DNA of 64,000 bases from Stenotrophomonas sp. 169 (GTDB lineage Bacteria > Pseudomonadota > Gammaproteobacteria > Xanthomonadales > Xanthomonadaceae), in the NCBI RefSeq assembly GCF_014621775.1, contig NZ_CP061204.1, positions 1,508,501 to 1,572,500 on the forward strand, in the 5' to 3' direction. Within the stretch, counting starts at the first letter, position 1, and every line of letters begins with the position of its first letter. The position numbers and the translations under genes were made by a program. The notes under the pieces are model-generated. The model was not told the origin of the DNA. It was given only the letters and a program-made list of their open reading frames with translations, and did not search any database. Positions 8,160 through 18,638 of the stretch are shown piece after piece.

Positions 8160-9488
8160 ATGTCCCCAGCCCTCCAGCCTCATCGCCAGACCCGCCAGAC
8201 CATCGTGCGCCTGCTTTCCAGCATGGCCAGCGCGAAGGAGATCAGCCAGTACCTCAAGCGCTTCTCGCAGCTCGATGCCAAGCGCTTCGCCGTGGTCAAG
8301 GTCGGCGGTGCCGTGCTGCGCGATGACCTGGATGCGCTGACGTCTTCGCTGTCGTTCCTGCAGGAAGTCGGCCTGACGCCGATCGTGCTGCACGGCGCCG
8401 GCCCGCAGCTGGATGCCGAACTGGCCGCGGCCGGCATCGAGAAGCAGACCGTCAACGGCCTGCGGGTGACCTCGCCGGAGGCCTTGGCGATCGTGCGCCA
8501 GGTGTTCCAGCAGTCCAACCTGCGACTGGTCGAGGCGCTGCAGCAGAACGGTGCGCGCGCCACCTCGATCACCGGTGGCGTGTTTGAAGCGGAGTACATG
8601 GACCAGGACGTCTACGGTCTGGTCGGTGAAGTCCGCAAGGTCAACCTCGCCCCGATCGAGGCCAGCCTGCGGGCCGGGTCGATCCCGGTCATCACCAGCC
8701 TGGGCGAAACGCGCAGTGGGCAGATACTCAACGTCAACGCGGACTTCGCGGCAAACGAGCTGGTGCAGGAGCTGCAGCCGTACAAGATCATTTTCCTGAC
8801 GGGCACCGGCGGCCTGCTCGACGAGGACGGGAAGGTGATCGATTCGATCAACCTCTCCACCGAGTACGCCGACCTGATGACCCAGCCGTGGATCCACGGT
8901 GGCATGAAGGTGAAGATCGAACAGATCAAGGACCTGCTGGATCGTCTGCCGCTGGAGTCGTCGGTGTCGATCACCCGGCCGGCCGATCTGGCCAAGGAAC
9001 TGTTCACCCATAAAGGATCGGGCACGCTGGTGCGCAAGGGCGAGAAGGTGCTGCGCGCCACCTCGTGGGACGAACTGGACCTGCCACGCCTGCGCGGCTT
9101 GATCGAATCCAGTTTTGGTCGCGTGCTGGTCGCGGATTACTTCGACAGGACCCGGCTGCTGCGTGCCTATGTCAGCGAGAACTACCGGGCGGCGGTGATC
9201 CTGACCGACGAAGCGGAAGGCGTGTATCTGGACAAGTTCGCCGTGCTCGATGATGCACAGGGCGAGGGGCTGGGCCGTGCGGTCTGGAATGTCATGCTGG
9301 ACGAGACGCCGCAGCTGTTCTGGCGGTCTCGCAACGGCAACCCGATCAACCACTTCTACTACGCCGAATCCGATGGCTGCTACAAGCAGGGCAGCTGGAA
9401 GACGTTCTGGTACGGTGCGGATGGCTTTGACCGCATCAGGGCGTATGTCGAGCATTGTGCGCAACGTGCACCGAGCCTGCAGGGATGA
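8160..9488 (+). CDS. argB-argA: Bifunctional N-acetylglutamate kinase / N-acetylglutamate synthase
   Basis: A fusion catalysing the first two arginine steps: acetylation of glutamate and phosphorylation of N-acetylglutamate. The N-terminal amino-acid kinase domain (about residues 40-285) starts with VVKVGGAVL and includes [17 protein letters not shown] and the [10 protein letters not shown] segment. The C-terminal GNAT-fold NAT domain (about 295-440) ends with a WKTFWYGAD motif. Length 442 aa agrees with the roughly 447-aa enzyme of Xanthomonas, which is related to vertebrate NAGS. ATG 8160 ([10 protein letters not shown]) is chosen over the longer open frame by homology. The ATGA junction overlaps the next gene. 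Confidence 0.95.
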   Translation: MSPALQPHRQTRQTIVRLLSSMASAKEISQYLKRFSQLDAKRFAVVKVGGAVLRDDLDALTSSLSFLQEVGLTPIVLHGAGPQLDAELAAAGIEKQTVNGLRVTSPEALAIVRQVFQQSNLRLVEALQQNGARATSITGGVFEAEYMDQDVYGLVGEVRKVNLAPIEASLRAGSIPVITSLGETRSGQILNVNADFAANELVQELQPYKIIFLTGTGGLLDEDGKVIDSINLSTEYADLMTQPWIHGGMKVKIEQIKDLLDRLPLESSVSITRPADLAKELFTHKGSGTLVRKGEKVLRATSWDELDLPRLRGLIESSFGRVLVADYFDRTRLLRAYVSENYRAAVILTDEAEGVYLDKFAVLDDAQGEGLGRAVWNVMLDETPQLFWRSRNGNPINHFYYAESDGCYKQGSWKTFWYGADGFDRIRAYVEHCAQRAPSLQG

Positions 9489-10087
9489 GCAGCGCTGACC
9501 ACTGGGTGCAGGTGCCCACGCTTCGCGGCCGCCATGTCAGCCTGGAACCGCTGCAGCCGTCGCATGTGCCGGGGCTGCAGCAGGCCGTGCAGGGCAGCGG
9601 GTTGGACCAGTTGTGGTTCACCCAGGTGCCAGCGCCGCCCGACGTGGCGGCGTATGTGGACGCGGCGCTGCAGGCGCAGGCAGAAGGCCGCGTGCTCCCC
9701 TTCGTCATCCGTGACGCAGCGGGCGATATCGTCGGCAGCACCCGTTATTACGGGTTGGATGCCAGCGTTCCCACGCTGAGCATCGGCTATACCTGGCACG
9801 CGCCGCGCGTACAGCGCACCGGCCTGAATACCGAAGCCAAGCTGCTGTTGCTGCAGCATGCGTTCGAGACGCTGGGCTGCCTGAGCGTGGTGTTCGAGAC
9901 CAGCTGGTTCAACCACGCATCGCGCACGGCGATTGCGCGCCTGGGTGCCAAACAGGATGGCGTGCTGCGCAATCACCGGCGACATCCCGATGGCACGCCA
10001 CGCGATACCGTCATCTTTTCCATCATCGATGCGGAATGGACAGGGGTGAAGCGCCACCTGCAGTTCCGCCTGGACAGCCACTCATGA
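9485..10087 (+). CDS. GNAT-family N-acetyltransferase (RimJ/RimL type)
   Basis: A 200-residue GNAT acetyltransferase, acetyl-CoA dependent, substrate unknown. [16 protein letters not shown] opens a RimJ/RimL-like domain; the motif around [20 protein letters not shown] gives the acetyl-CoA binding segment, and [18 protein letters not shown] matches the C-terminal RimJ/L region. It is translationally coupled at both ends: ATGA overlap with argB-argA upstream and with argC downstream. It is therefore co-expressed with arginine synthesis, but a catalytic role there is not shown; the fused enzyme already supplies the synthase activity. Confidence 0.85.
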   Translation: MSSADHWVQVPTLRGRHVSLEPLQPSHVPGLQQAVQGSGLDQLWFTQVPAPPDVAAYVDAALQAQAEGRVLPFVIRDAAGDIVGSTRYYGLDASVPTLSIGYTWHAPRVQRTGLNTEAKLLLLQHAFETLGCLSVVFETSWFNHASRTAIARLGAKQDGVLRNHRRHPDGTPRDTVIFSIIDAEWTGVKRHLQFRLDSHS

Positions 10088-11040
10088 ATGACAGCACGAC
10101 CTTCACCCTTGGCATTGTCGGGGCCCGCGGCCATACCGGCGCGGAGCTGATCAAGCTGGTCGCCGCTCATCCGCGGCTGGCGTTGGCCTTTGTCTCTTCG
10201 CGCGAGCGGGCAGGGCAGCGCCTGGCCGATCATCATCCGGAGATCGAGGGCGATCTGCAGTACGAGAACCTGGACGCCAACGCGGTGGCCGGCAAGGGCG
10301 TGGACGCCGTGATCCTGGCCCTGCCCAATGGCCTGGCGGCGCCCTTCGTGGCTGCGCTGGAGGCGATCAGGCCTGACACGGTCATTGTGGATCTGTCGGC
10401 CGATTACCGCTTTGAGGGCAGCTGGTACTACGGCCTGCCTGAGCTCACCCGCAGCGGCTACAACGGCGAGAAGCACATCAGCAATCCGGGCTGCTACGCC
10501 ACGGCGATGCAGCTGGCGATCCATCCACTGCTCGACCTGCTGGCCGGTCCGCCGCAGTGTTTCGGCGTATCGGGGTATTCCGGTGCCGGCACCACGCCTT
10601 CCGACAAGAACGATCCGGCCCTGCTGGCCGACAACCTGATGCCGTACGCACTCACCAACCATGTGCATGAGCGCGAAGTGTCCGCGCACCTGCGCGTGCC
10701 GGTGGAGTTCATGCCGCATGTGGCGCCCCACTTCCGCGGCATCACCATGACCGTCAACCTGTGGCTCAACCAGCCGCAGACCCGCGAACAGATCGTCGCG
10801 CGCTTCACCGATGCCTATGCCGCCGAGCCCTTGATCGAGGTGGTGGATGAAGCGCCATGGGTCAGCCGCATCGCCGGCCGCCATGGCGTGCAGATCGGTG
10901 GCTTCACCCTGGCGCCGGGCGGCAAGCGGGTGGTGGTGGTGGCCACGCTGGACAACCTGCTGAAGGGCGCGGCCACCCAGGCCATGCAGAACCTCAACCT
11001 CGCGCTGGGCATCGACGAACTCACCTCGATCCCGCACTGA
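10084..11040 (+). CDS. argC: N-acetyl-gamma-glutamyl-phosphate reductase
   Basis: It reduces N-acetylglutamyl phosphate with NADPH to the semialdehyde, the third step of arginine synthesis. The 318-residue protein begins with a Rossmann motif [13 protein letters not shown] (10-22), has the catalytic Cys137 in SNPGCYAT, and HVAPHFRGI in the second domain. ATG 10084 overlaps the stop of the GNAT gene in ATGA. argH follows after 41 bp. The next pathway enzyme, ArgD, is not in the window. Confidence 0.96.
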   Translation: MNDSTTFTLGIVGARGHTGAELIKLVAAHPRLALAFVSSRERAGQRLADHHPEIEGDLQYENLDANAVAGKGVDAVILALPNGLAAPFVAALEAIRPDTVIVDLSADYRFEGSWYYGLPELTRSGYNGEKHISNPGCYATAMQLAIHPLLDLLAGPPQCFGVSGYSGAGTTPSDKNDPALLADNLMPYALTNHVHEREVSAHLRVPVEFMPHVAPHFRGITMTVNLWLNQPQTREQIVARFTDAYAAEPLIEVVDEAPWVSRIAGRHGVQIGGFTLAPGGKRVVVVATLDNLLKGAATQAMQNLNLALGIDELTSIPH

Positions 11041-11081
11041 TTGACATCGACAGGCGGCCGTGGCCGCCGATGGAGCACAAC

Positions 11082-12377
11082 ATGGCAGACCTTCTGTGGC
11101 AGAAGCCGGGCGTCGCGGTCGACGCAAAGATCCAGACCTTCCTTGCCGGCGATGACGTGATCCTTGATCGCGAATTCTTCCTGCACGACATTGCCGCCAG
11201 TGCAGCGCACGCGCAGGGACTGCAGCACATCGGCATCCTCAGCGCGGACGAGCTGGCCGGCCTGCAACGCGAGCTGGAGGTACTGGCCGACGACTTCCGC
11301 AGCGGACGCTTCGTGCTGGACGAGCAGTACGAAGATGGTCATTCGGCCATCGAAGCGCGCCTCACCGAGCGCTTGGGCGACGCAGGCCGCCGGATACACA
11401 CCGGCCGCAGCCGCAACGATCAGGTGCTGGTGGCCACGCGCCTCTGGCTGAAGGAAAAACTGCTGCGCGTGTCCCAGCTGAGCGCGGAGATCGCCAAGGT
11501 GGCGCTGGACCGTGCCGAGGCGGAGAAAGACCTGCCGATTCCCGGCTACACCCATATCCAGCGCGCGGTCGTCTCGTCGGCTGGGATGTGGTGGGCGGGC
11601 TGGGCCGAAGCCTTCATCGACAACGCCATCCGCGCCCGCGACACGCATGCACTGGTGGATGCCAATCCGCTGGGTACCGCAGCCGGCTATGGCGTCAACC
11701 TGCCGCTGGACCGAGCGCACACCACGGCGGCGCTGGGCTTTGCGCGCATGCAGATCTCGCCGATCTACGCGCAGCTGTCGCGTGGCAAGTTCGAGATGGC
11801 CGCCCTGGAAGCACTGGGCAGCGCCACCCTGGACCTGCGCCGCATCGCCTGGGACCTGTCGCTGTTCACCAGCGCCGAGTTCGGCTTCGTCGCACTGCCT
11901 GCGCAGTACACCACCGGCAGTTCGATCATGCCGAACAAGCGCAATCCGGATGTCATCGAGCTGATGCGCGCCACCCATGCCAGCGTGGCCGCCGCGCGTA
12001 CCGAGATCGAGCAGCTGTTGTCGCTGCCGTCGGGCTACCACCGTGACCTGCAGGGCTCCAAGGGGGCGATTTTCCACGGCTTCGGCCGCGGACTCGCTGC
12101 GCTGGAGCTGCTGCCCGCCTTGCTGGCCAATCTGGAATGGCGCAACGACAAGTTGCTGGCGGGCATTGATTCGGGCATGTATGCCACCGACGTGGCGGTG
12201 GAGGCCGCGGTGGCCGGCGTGCCGTTCCGCGAAGCCTACAAGGCCGCCGCGGCAGGCGCCGACAGCGCAGGGCAGGGGCGGACACCGGAAGGCAGCCTGG
12301 CCGCGCGTGTCTCGCCCGGTGCGGCAGCGGACCTGCAGCTGGATGCCCTGCGCGCGCGCTGGCAGGCGCTGGGCTGA
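11082..12377 (+). CDS. argH: Argininosuccinate lyase
   Basis: It splits argininosuccinate into arginine and fumarate. The 431-residue member of the fumarase/aspartase superfamily carries HTGRSRNDQ at 106-114, the TAAGYG segment near 199 and the signature [12 protein letters not shown] at 279-290. ATG 11082 (MADLLWQ) with GGAG upstream is preferred over ATG 11070. The stop shares its last base with the start of the following YciI-like gene (TGATG), so the two are coupled. Confidence 0.96.
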   Translation: MADLLWQKPGVAVDAKIQTFLAGDDVILDREFFLHDIAASAAHAQGLQHIGILSADELAGLQRELEVLADDFRSGRFVLDEQYEDGHSAIEARLTERLGDAGRRIHTGRSRNDQVLVATRLWLKEKLLRVSQLSAEIAKVALDRAEAEKDLPIPGYTHIQRAVVSSAGMWWAGWAEAFIDNAIRARDTHALVDANPLGTAAGYGVNLPLDRAHTTAALGFARMQISPIYAQLSRGKFEMAALEALGSATLDLRRIAWDLSLFTSAEFGFVALPAQYTTGSSIMPNKRNPDVIELMRATHASVAAARTEIEQLLSLPSGYHRDLQGSKGAIFHGFGRGLAALELLPALLANLEWRNDKLLAGIDSGMYATDVAVEAAVAGVPFREAYKAAAAGADSAGQGRTPEGSLAARVSPGAAADLQLDALRARWQALG

Positions 12378-12640
12378 TGGCCGGCACCCTGTATCTGGTC
12401 GTGGCGCTGCGCCGGCCTGATTTCGACGCGCAGGCCATACCGCCGCATGTGGCGTTCCTGGACGCCTTGCGTGACGCGGGGCAACTGCAGCTCACCGGCG
12501 GATTCAGTGACAGCAGCGGCGGTGCCTATGTGCTGTGCAATGTGGGCAGCCTGGAGGAAGCACGCGCCATCGTCGCGCGCGATCCGCTGGTCACGATGGA
12601 GACGTCGGACCTGACCGTGCACGAGTGGATCACCCGATGA
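12377..12640 (+). CDS. YciI-like small protein
   Basis: An 87-residue protein with the YCII/ferredoxin-like fold pattern: LYLVVALRRPD strand, HVAFLDALRDAGQLQLTGG (the conserved His followed by a helix and a Gly turn), GGAYVLCNVGSLEEARAIVARDPL and a terminal VHEW strand. Family members are small dimers of mostly unknown biochemical role. It overlaps the argH stop by one base and lies eight bases before proB, so it is part of the arg-pro transcript. No function should be inferred beyond the family. Confidence 0.8.
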   Translation: MAGTLYLVVALRRPDFDAQAIPPHVAFLDALRDAGQLQLTGGFSDSSGGAYVLCNVGSLEEARAIVARDPLVTMETSDLTVHEWITR

Positions 12641-12647
12641 GCCGCTC

Positions 12648-13787
12648 ATGAGTACATCGCCCTTCGTCGAGCAGCCCCTGCCACCTTGGCGACGGGCGGT
12701 GTTGAAGGTCGGCAGCAGCCTGCTCGCTGCCGATGGTGGCGGGTTGTCGCCGCGCTACGCATTGGGGCTTGCGCAGTTCGTCTCTGCCCACGTGCTGGCA
12801 GGTCGAGAGGTGGTCATCGTGTCGTCCGGTGCGGTAGCGGCTGGTCGCGCCATCCTGCCGAAGGTAGAGGCCGCCGGTGCCGCGATGGCCGCCCGCCAAG
12901 CGCTCGCCGCGCTCGGCCAGGCGCAGCTGATCGGCCTGTGGCAGCGGTTCTTCGAGCGTCCGGTTGCGCAGGTCCTGCTCACCCACGATGACCTGCGCAA
13001 TCGGCGTCGCTATCTCAATGCCCGTGCCACGCTGACTGAACTGCTGCGGCTCGGTGCGCTGCCGGTGGTCAACGAAAACGACACCGTGTCGGTGGATGAA
13101 CTCAAGCTCGGCGACAACGACAACCTGGCGGCGACAGTCGCTGCGCTGGTCGACGCCGATGTGCTGTTCATCGCGACCGATATCGATGGCTTGTACAGCG
13201 CCGACCCGCGCCGCGACCCGGGCGCTCGCCCCATCATCGACGTGCGCGAGATCACCGCCGAGGTGCTGGCGATGGCCGGTGGCAGCGGCAGCAGTGCGGG
13301 CACCGGTGGCATGCGCACCAAGCTGGAGGCCGCCGCCAAGGCGGCGCGGCTGGGCATCGAAACCATTCTGTTCAACGGTCGCGATGGCGATGTGGTGCGT
13401 GCCCTTGCGCAGGGCCGGCTGCACGGTACACGCCTGCATGCGTCACAGAGCCGCGAGGCGGCACGCAAGTACTGGTTGCGCCACGCGCCGGTCGAGCCCG
13501 GGGTGATCTGGATCGACGACGGTGCGGCACAGGCCATGCGGACAAAAGGCGCGTCGCTGTTGCCCGGTGGTATCACCGGCGCCGATGGCGATTTCCGCCG
13601 GGGTGACATGGTGGAGATACGCAGCCGCTGCGAAGGCGCCGCGTCCCGCGTCGCGCGCGGCGTCAGCCAGTATGCGGCCAGCGATGTCAGGCGTATCGCT
13701 GGCCGCCACTCGCGCGATATCGAAACTGCGCTGGGATACAACTACGGTGGCAGCGTGGTCCATCGTGATGACCTGGTCCTGCTCTGA
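12648..13787 (+). CDS. proB: Glutamate 5-kinase
   Basis: It phosphorylates glutamate, the first and feedback-controlled step of proline synthesis. The 379-residue protein has an amino-acid kinase domain (about 15-260) with VLKVGSSLL, VVNENDTV and GTGGMRTKLEAA, and a C-terminal PUA domain (about 285-365) with GITGADGDF. ATG 12648 follows the YciI-like gene directly. proA normally follows at once; here an unrelated gene on the other strand is interposed and proA begins 1.8 kb away. Confidence 0.96.
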   Translation: MSTSPFVEQPLPPWRRAVLKVGSSLLAADGGGLSPRYALGLAQFVSAHVLAGREVVIVSSGAVAAGRAILPKVEAAGAAMAARQALAALGQAQLIGLWQRFFERPVAQVLLTHDDLRNRRRYLNARATLTELLRLGALPVVNENDTVSVDELKLGDNDNLAATVAALVDADVLFIATDIDGLYSADPRRDPGARPIIDVREITAEVLAMAGGSGSSAGTGGMRTKLEAAAKAARLGIETILFNGRDGDVVRALAQGRLHGTRLHASQSREAARKYWLRHAPVEPGVIWIDDGAAQAMRTKGASLLPGGITGADGDFRRGDMVEIRSRCEGAASRVARGVSQYAASDVRRIAGRHSRDIETALGYNYGGSVVHRDDLVLL

Positions 13788-13831
13788 TCGCATTGCGGCC
13801 TGCCACGCGATGGCACATGCGCCGGGTCAGG

Positions 13832-15268
13832 TCACGTGTCGTCGGTACCTGGGACGTCTTCGACCAGGAAGGTGCGACGCGTCTGCTCCCGCTTGTGGTT
13901 GGTTGCGGCAGATCGTGCGATCACGGTGTGTATGCCGGGTGCAAAGGGACCCAGTACGACCTTCCAGGCGTACTCCTTGTCGGGCCTTACCCGCTGCTTC
14001 GATCCATCTGGCAGTTCGATATCGAAGGCAAGTCCTGCAAAGCCGCTGAATTCCACGCTGGGTCCGGTGACGGCGCCTTCCTCTGGCGACGTGATGACGG
14101 GCGGTTGCAGTTCTACCGTGTAATCACGAATCAGGGGATCACCTGGGCAGCGGAGATAGAGTCTGCCGATCCGGAAGGGCGGCGGCGGGGGAGGTGGTGC
14201 CACGTGTTCGAACCGCCAGCGCAGGTCCTCGCCCACCGTCGCCAGGTCGGTCCAAGGCTCTTCGCCGCGCGCGCTGTATTGGATCGTGTCTCCTTGCTCG
14301 CCGCGTCCTTCGGCAACGGCACCGGCGCGGGTCACCAGTCCGCTTTCGTCAACGATCGGTCCGGCGAACAGGTGGGTGACCTCCCACACGGGAAAAGACT
14401 CCACGTCCACACTGCGTCGCAAGGCCTCACCCGTATCCGGGGTCTCCACGAACACGTCCACCAGCCCCGGCGTGTCTGAACGCGCCTCGGACACTTCCCA
14501 CGCCCCTCCGGCATTGGCCTCCGTGACAGCGACCGGACCGCCGCCCACCGACACCTCTACCCGCGTCTTCGGCCTGGCGGTACCGGTGACGCGGGTGAGC
14601 CGGCTTATCTTCCTTCCTTCTTCGGGGAACAGCAGCCGCAAGGGAATGGCGGGGGCTTCGGCCACCACCACCTGCACAGAGACCCTGGGCGAGTCTGGAA
14701 GCGTTCCACCGAGGCACTGGGCGCTGGCCGTGTACGTGCCTGGGGCTGTGTCGATAATGGCGCGCCATGTCCCATCTTTCCCCGCCTCAACCTTGCTGGA
14801 CGTCTTGTCCAGACGCAGCAGTACTTCTCCGTAAGGCAGCGCCCTGCCGGTGCATATGACGTTCAACCCACCATCTCGTGCAGAAAACTCCGTAGGAGCC
14901 GGCAGTGCTGGCAGCACGATATCCACGTAGTTGCTGACGCGTACCGGATTCTCCCGACTCCAGGCGGCGAAGAACCGCATGGTCGTTGCCGTATGCCGTA
15001 TGGCGTGAGCCCACCATAGGCGCGTCCCGAAGGGCCGCTGGTGCATTTCAGCGTTATCTTTGGTGCTGCTGTGTCGGAAGAAGCCTCCCGATTCGTCTTC
15101 ACTCCACAGCTGGTAGCCGTCCACGTGAGCTACGTTTGCCTTGGCAGTGATCTTGAAGTCGATCGCGGCATTGCCCTCGGGCGCCACCGTGACCGAATCA
15201 ATGGTCAGTTCGATCTGGAGATCCGTGGTAGGGACAGAGGGGGTGTCTGTAACGGGTCTGGTCGTCAT
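13832..15268 (-). CDS. Ig-like repeat protein of unknown function, between proB and proA
   Basis: A 478-residue protein with no signal peptide or membrane segment. Residues about 1-115 form an unassigned beta-rich region with many Trp and His (YQLWSEDESGGFF, TRLWWAHAIRH). Then come Ig-like modules of about 85-95 residues, each ending in strand patterns such as GTYTASAQCLGG, PGLVDVFVETPDTG and PGIHTVIARSAATN. A run of seven prolines lies near residue 360, and the last module begins PPVITSPEEGAVTGP, as in bacterial Ig-like adhesin repeats. A strong AGGAGG precedes the ATG by eight bases. It converges on proB and diverges from proA. Base composition is lower in G+C than neighbours (35 of 60 bases in 14881-14940). 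Probably a late insertion; function and export route unknown. Confidence 0.8.
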   Translation of the reverse strand: MTTRPVTDTPSVPTTDLQIELTIDSVTVAPEGNAAIDFKITAKANVAHVDGYQLWSEDESGGFFRHSSTKDNAEMHQRPFGTRLWWAHAIRHTATTMRFFAAWSRENPVRVSNYVDIVLPALPAPTEFSARDGGLNVICTGRALPYGEVLLRLDKTSSKVEAGKDGTWRAIIDTAPGTYTASAQCLGGTLPDSPRVSVQVVVAEAPAIPLRLLFPEEGRKISRLTRVTGTARPKTRVEVSVGGGPVAVTEANAGGAWEVSEARSDTPGLVDVFVETPDTGEALRRSVDVESFPVWEVTHLFAGPIVDESGLVTRAGAVAEGRGEQGDTIQYSARGEEPWTDLATVGEDLRWRFEHVAPPPPPPPFRIGRLYLRCPGDPLIRDYTVELQPPVITSPEEGAVTGPSVEFSGFAGLAFDIELPDGSKQRVRPDKEYAWKVVLGPFAPGIHTVIARSAATNHKREQTRRTFLVEDVPGTDDT

Positions 15269-15587
15269 CGGTCGTTCCTCCTGGCATCGTCAGGCAGACA
15301 GGTTCTGCCGGTTGCGAGGCTCGTCTGCAAGATTGCATGCACAAAGGCGCTGCGCATTCGATTGAGCCGGGGGCGGAAACAAATGACCATCCGAGAACGT
15401 CGGCATCGGATCAGGCAGCAACCAGGCAGGCCGGAAGCGAACGTCATGGTTGCGGGCACGGCACGCGGATTGACGCGGTAAGCCTTCGCTATACTCGACG
15501 CCAGTGTGTGCCTACCTCAGTCTTCAGCAGGTTCTGCCATGACGCCGTCGCCCTTTTGCCTTTTCTGCTCTTCTGCGGGGTCCAACC
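15269..15587. promoter_or_regulatory. Divergent intergenic region between the Ig-like gene and proA
   Basis: These 319 bases hold no convincing gene. At 15490-15495 there is a good -10 hexamer TATACT pointing to proA; a TTGACG lies upstream but with only 14 bases between, shorter than usual, so the -35 is uncertain. The ribosome site AGGAGG of the Ig-like gene occupies the left end on the minus strand. proA therefore probably has its own promoter here instead of relying on the proB transcript. Confidence 0.5.
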
Positions 15588-16835
<1,248 letters not shown>

Positions 16836-16850
16836 GTGGCAAAGCCGACG

Positions 16851-16872
16851 GTAGAGCCGACTTCAGTCGGCT
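16851..16872 (+). repeat. SMAG-type palindrome between convergent proA and pgaD
   Basis: GTAG followed by an AGCCGACTTCAGTCGGCT palindrome, lying in the 51-bp gap between the stops of proA and pgaD. It probably works as a shared transcript end. Confidence 0.8.
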
Positions 16873-16886
16873 GCTGTCGGCTGCGC

Positions 16887-17390
16887 TCACCGCGCTGCGC
16901 GCTCGCCGAGCGGGGTGACCGGCAGCTGCTGCTCGGTCAGACCCACCGGGCGTGCGTCGTCATCCATGTGCAACATCACGGCTTTAGCGCCCGCCAACTG
17001 ACGGGCAAGCGCATCGGTGGCGCCGAGGTCACGGGCGATGTCCGCATGCGCTACATCGATGCGCGGGGCACGCCGCTCCTTGCCCGAAAAGCGGAAGCGA
17101 TTGTATTCCGCCCACACGATCAGCAGCGCCGCGCAGCCCACCAGCAATACCGGCAGTGCGACGATCAGGAAAGGATCCAGCTGCTGCTTGCGCTCGTACA
17201 GCTGCACCCAGGCCAGGCGCCCCCCCACCAGCCAGGAAACCAGCGTCAGCACCGGCGCCCACAGATAGAAATAAAAGGCCCAGAACACGAGGGTGACGAA
17301 TCCCCACGCGGTGCGTTGCAGACGGGGTTGCTGGCGCGGCTTCTGGATCAGGCGCGAGTCGAAACGGCGGGACGGCTTGTTGGCGTTCAT
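16887..17390 (-). CDS. pgaD: Poly-beta-1,6-N-acetylglucosamine biosynthesis protein PgaD
   Basis: PgaD is a small inner-membrane partner of the PgaC glycosyltransferase; in E. coli the two together sense cyclic di-GMP. The 167-residue product has two hydrophobic segments (about residues 29-50 and 73-95) separated by a short Arg/Tyr/Glu-containing loop, an AEYNRFRF motif after the second and a soluble tail. ATG 17390 overlaps the pgaC stop by four bases (ATGA), which fixes the start. Last gene of pgaABCD. Confidence 0.9.
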   Translation of the reverse strand: MNANKPSRRFDSRLIQKPRQQPRLQRTAWGFVTLVFWAFYFYLWAPVLTLVSWLVGGRLAWVQLYERKQQLDPFLIVALPVLLVGCAALLIVWAEYNRFRFSGKERRAPRIDVAHADIARDLGATDALARQLAGAKAVMLHMDDDARPVGLTEQQLPVTPLGERAAR

Positions 17391-18637
17391 CGTATTCCCC
17401 GGTCCGGGCTGACCCAGGTGGCGCGCCTGCGGCCCCGCTTGAGCAGGGTTTTCGGGAAGGCCACCAGGGTGGTGAACAGGCTGATCAACCAGTACGCCAT
17501 CGGGTACCAGATCACCCAGAAATAATTGCGGCCGATGTGGGTTTCGTAACGACGGTCGATGATCAGGCTGCTGGCGAACTGCAACAGGCAGACCAGCGCC
17601 AGGATCACGCCATGCCACTGCGGCAGCAGGGTGTGGATGTACAGCGAAGGGGGCAGTTCGACGAACTTGCCGAGCGCCCAGAGCACGATGATGAGCAGCA
17701 TCACGTAGGCCCACAGCACGCTGAAGATGTACTCCACCAGCACGCCCCACATGCGTCGCTTGCGCCAGTCGAACAGGCTGGCGCCGTGCCGCAGCAGGAC
17801 TTCCACGCCGCCTTGTGCCCAGCGCAGGCGCTGCTTCCACAGGCCGCCGAGGGTTTCCGGCATCAGGATGAAGCCCAACGCATTGGGCTCATAGCGGATG
17901 TCCCAGTGATCCAGCTGCAGGCGCCAGCTGATGTCGATGTCCTCGGTCACCATGTCATCGGCCCAGTAGCCGATACGGTGCAGGGCGGTGCGTCGGAACC
18001 CGGCGATGACTCCGGAGATGGTGAAGATGCGGCCATAGACGCGCTGCGCGCGCTTGATCATGCCGATGATCGAGGAGAACTCGGCGACCTGCAGGCGGCC
18101 AAGCAGGGTGGAGCGGTTGCGGATGCGTGGGTTGCCGGTCACCGCACCCACGCGAGGACCACTGTTCAGGTGCCAGACCATCCAGTGCATGGCGTGCTCT
18201 TCGAGCATGGCATCGCCGTCGATGCAGATCAGGTACTCCGACTGCGCCGCCAGCGCACCCATGCGCAGTGCGTTGGCCTTGCCCAGGTTGCGGTCCAGGT
18301 GCACCACACGCAGTCGCGGGTGCACGGCGGCCAGTGCATCGAGACGTGCGCCGGTAGCGTCGCTGCTACCGTCGTTGATCGCGATGACTTCGAAATCCGC
18401 GTAGCGCTGAGCGAGGGACGCGCCGATGGTGTCGTCCAGGTTGTCCGATTCGTTGTGGCATGGAATCAGCAACGAGGCGAACGGATACTCCGCCATCGGC
18501 GGCGGATCAGCGCGGTCGCGTGATTTCCGCTCGCGGCGGAAGAAGTAATAGAGCCCCCCGGACATCCAGAAGAACGCCATCACCATCGGGTAGAAGAAGG
18601 CGAACTGGAACAGGTAGTAGACCAGGGTGTGTTCCAT
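17387..18637 (-). CDS. pgaC: Poly-beta-1,6-N-acetylglucosamine synthase PgaC
   Basis: A processive family 2 glycosyltransferase that polymerises UDP-GlcNAc at the inner membrane. The 416-residue protein has an N-terminal membrane helix pair (about 5-35), the GT2 domain with IPCHNESDN at 58-66, DGD at 140-142, TED at 231-233 and the processivity motif QRLRW at 269-273, then several C-terminal membrane helices. ATG 18637 (MEHTLVYYLF) is chosen; the longer open frame upstream belongs to the pgaB shadow. One base separates it from pgaB. Confidence 0.95.
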   Translation of the reverse strand: MEHTLVYYLFQFAFFYPMVMAFFWMSGGLYYFFRRERKSRDRADPPPMAEYPFASLLIPCHNESDNLDDTIGASLAQRYADFEVIAINDGSSDATGARLDALAAVHPRLRVVHLDRNLGKANALRMGALAAQSEYLICIDGDAMLEEHAMHWMVWHLNSGPRVGAVTGNPRIRNRSTLLGRLQVAEFSSIIGMIKRAQRVYGRIFTISGVIAGFRRTALHRIGYWADDMVTEDIDISWRLQLDHWDIRYEPNALGFILMPETLGGLWKQRLRWAQGGVEVLLRHGASLFDWRKRRMWGVLVEYIFSVLWAYVMLLIIVLWALGKFVELPPSLYIHTLLPQWHGVILALVCLLQFASSLIIDRRYETHIGRNYFWVIWYPMAYWLISLFTTLVAFPKTLLKRGRRRATWVSPDRGIR

Positions 18638-18638
18638 G

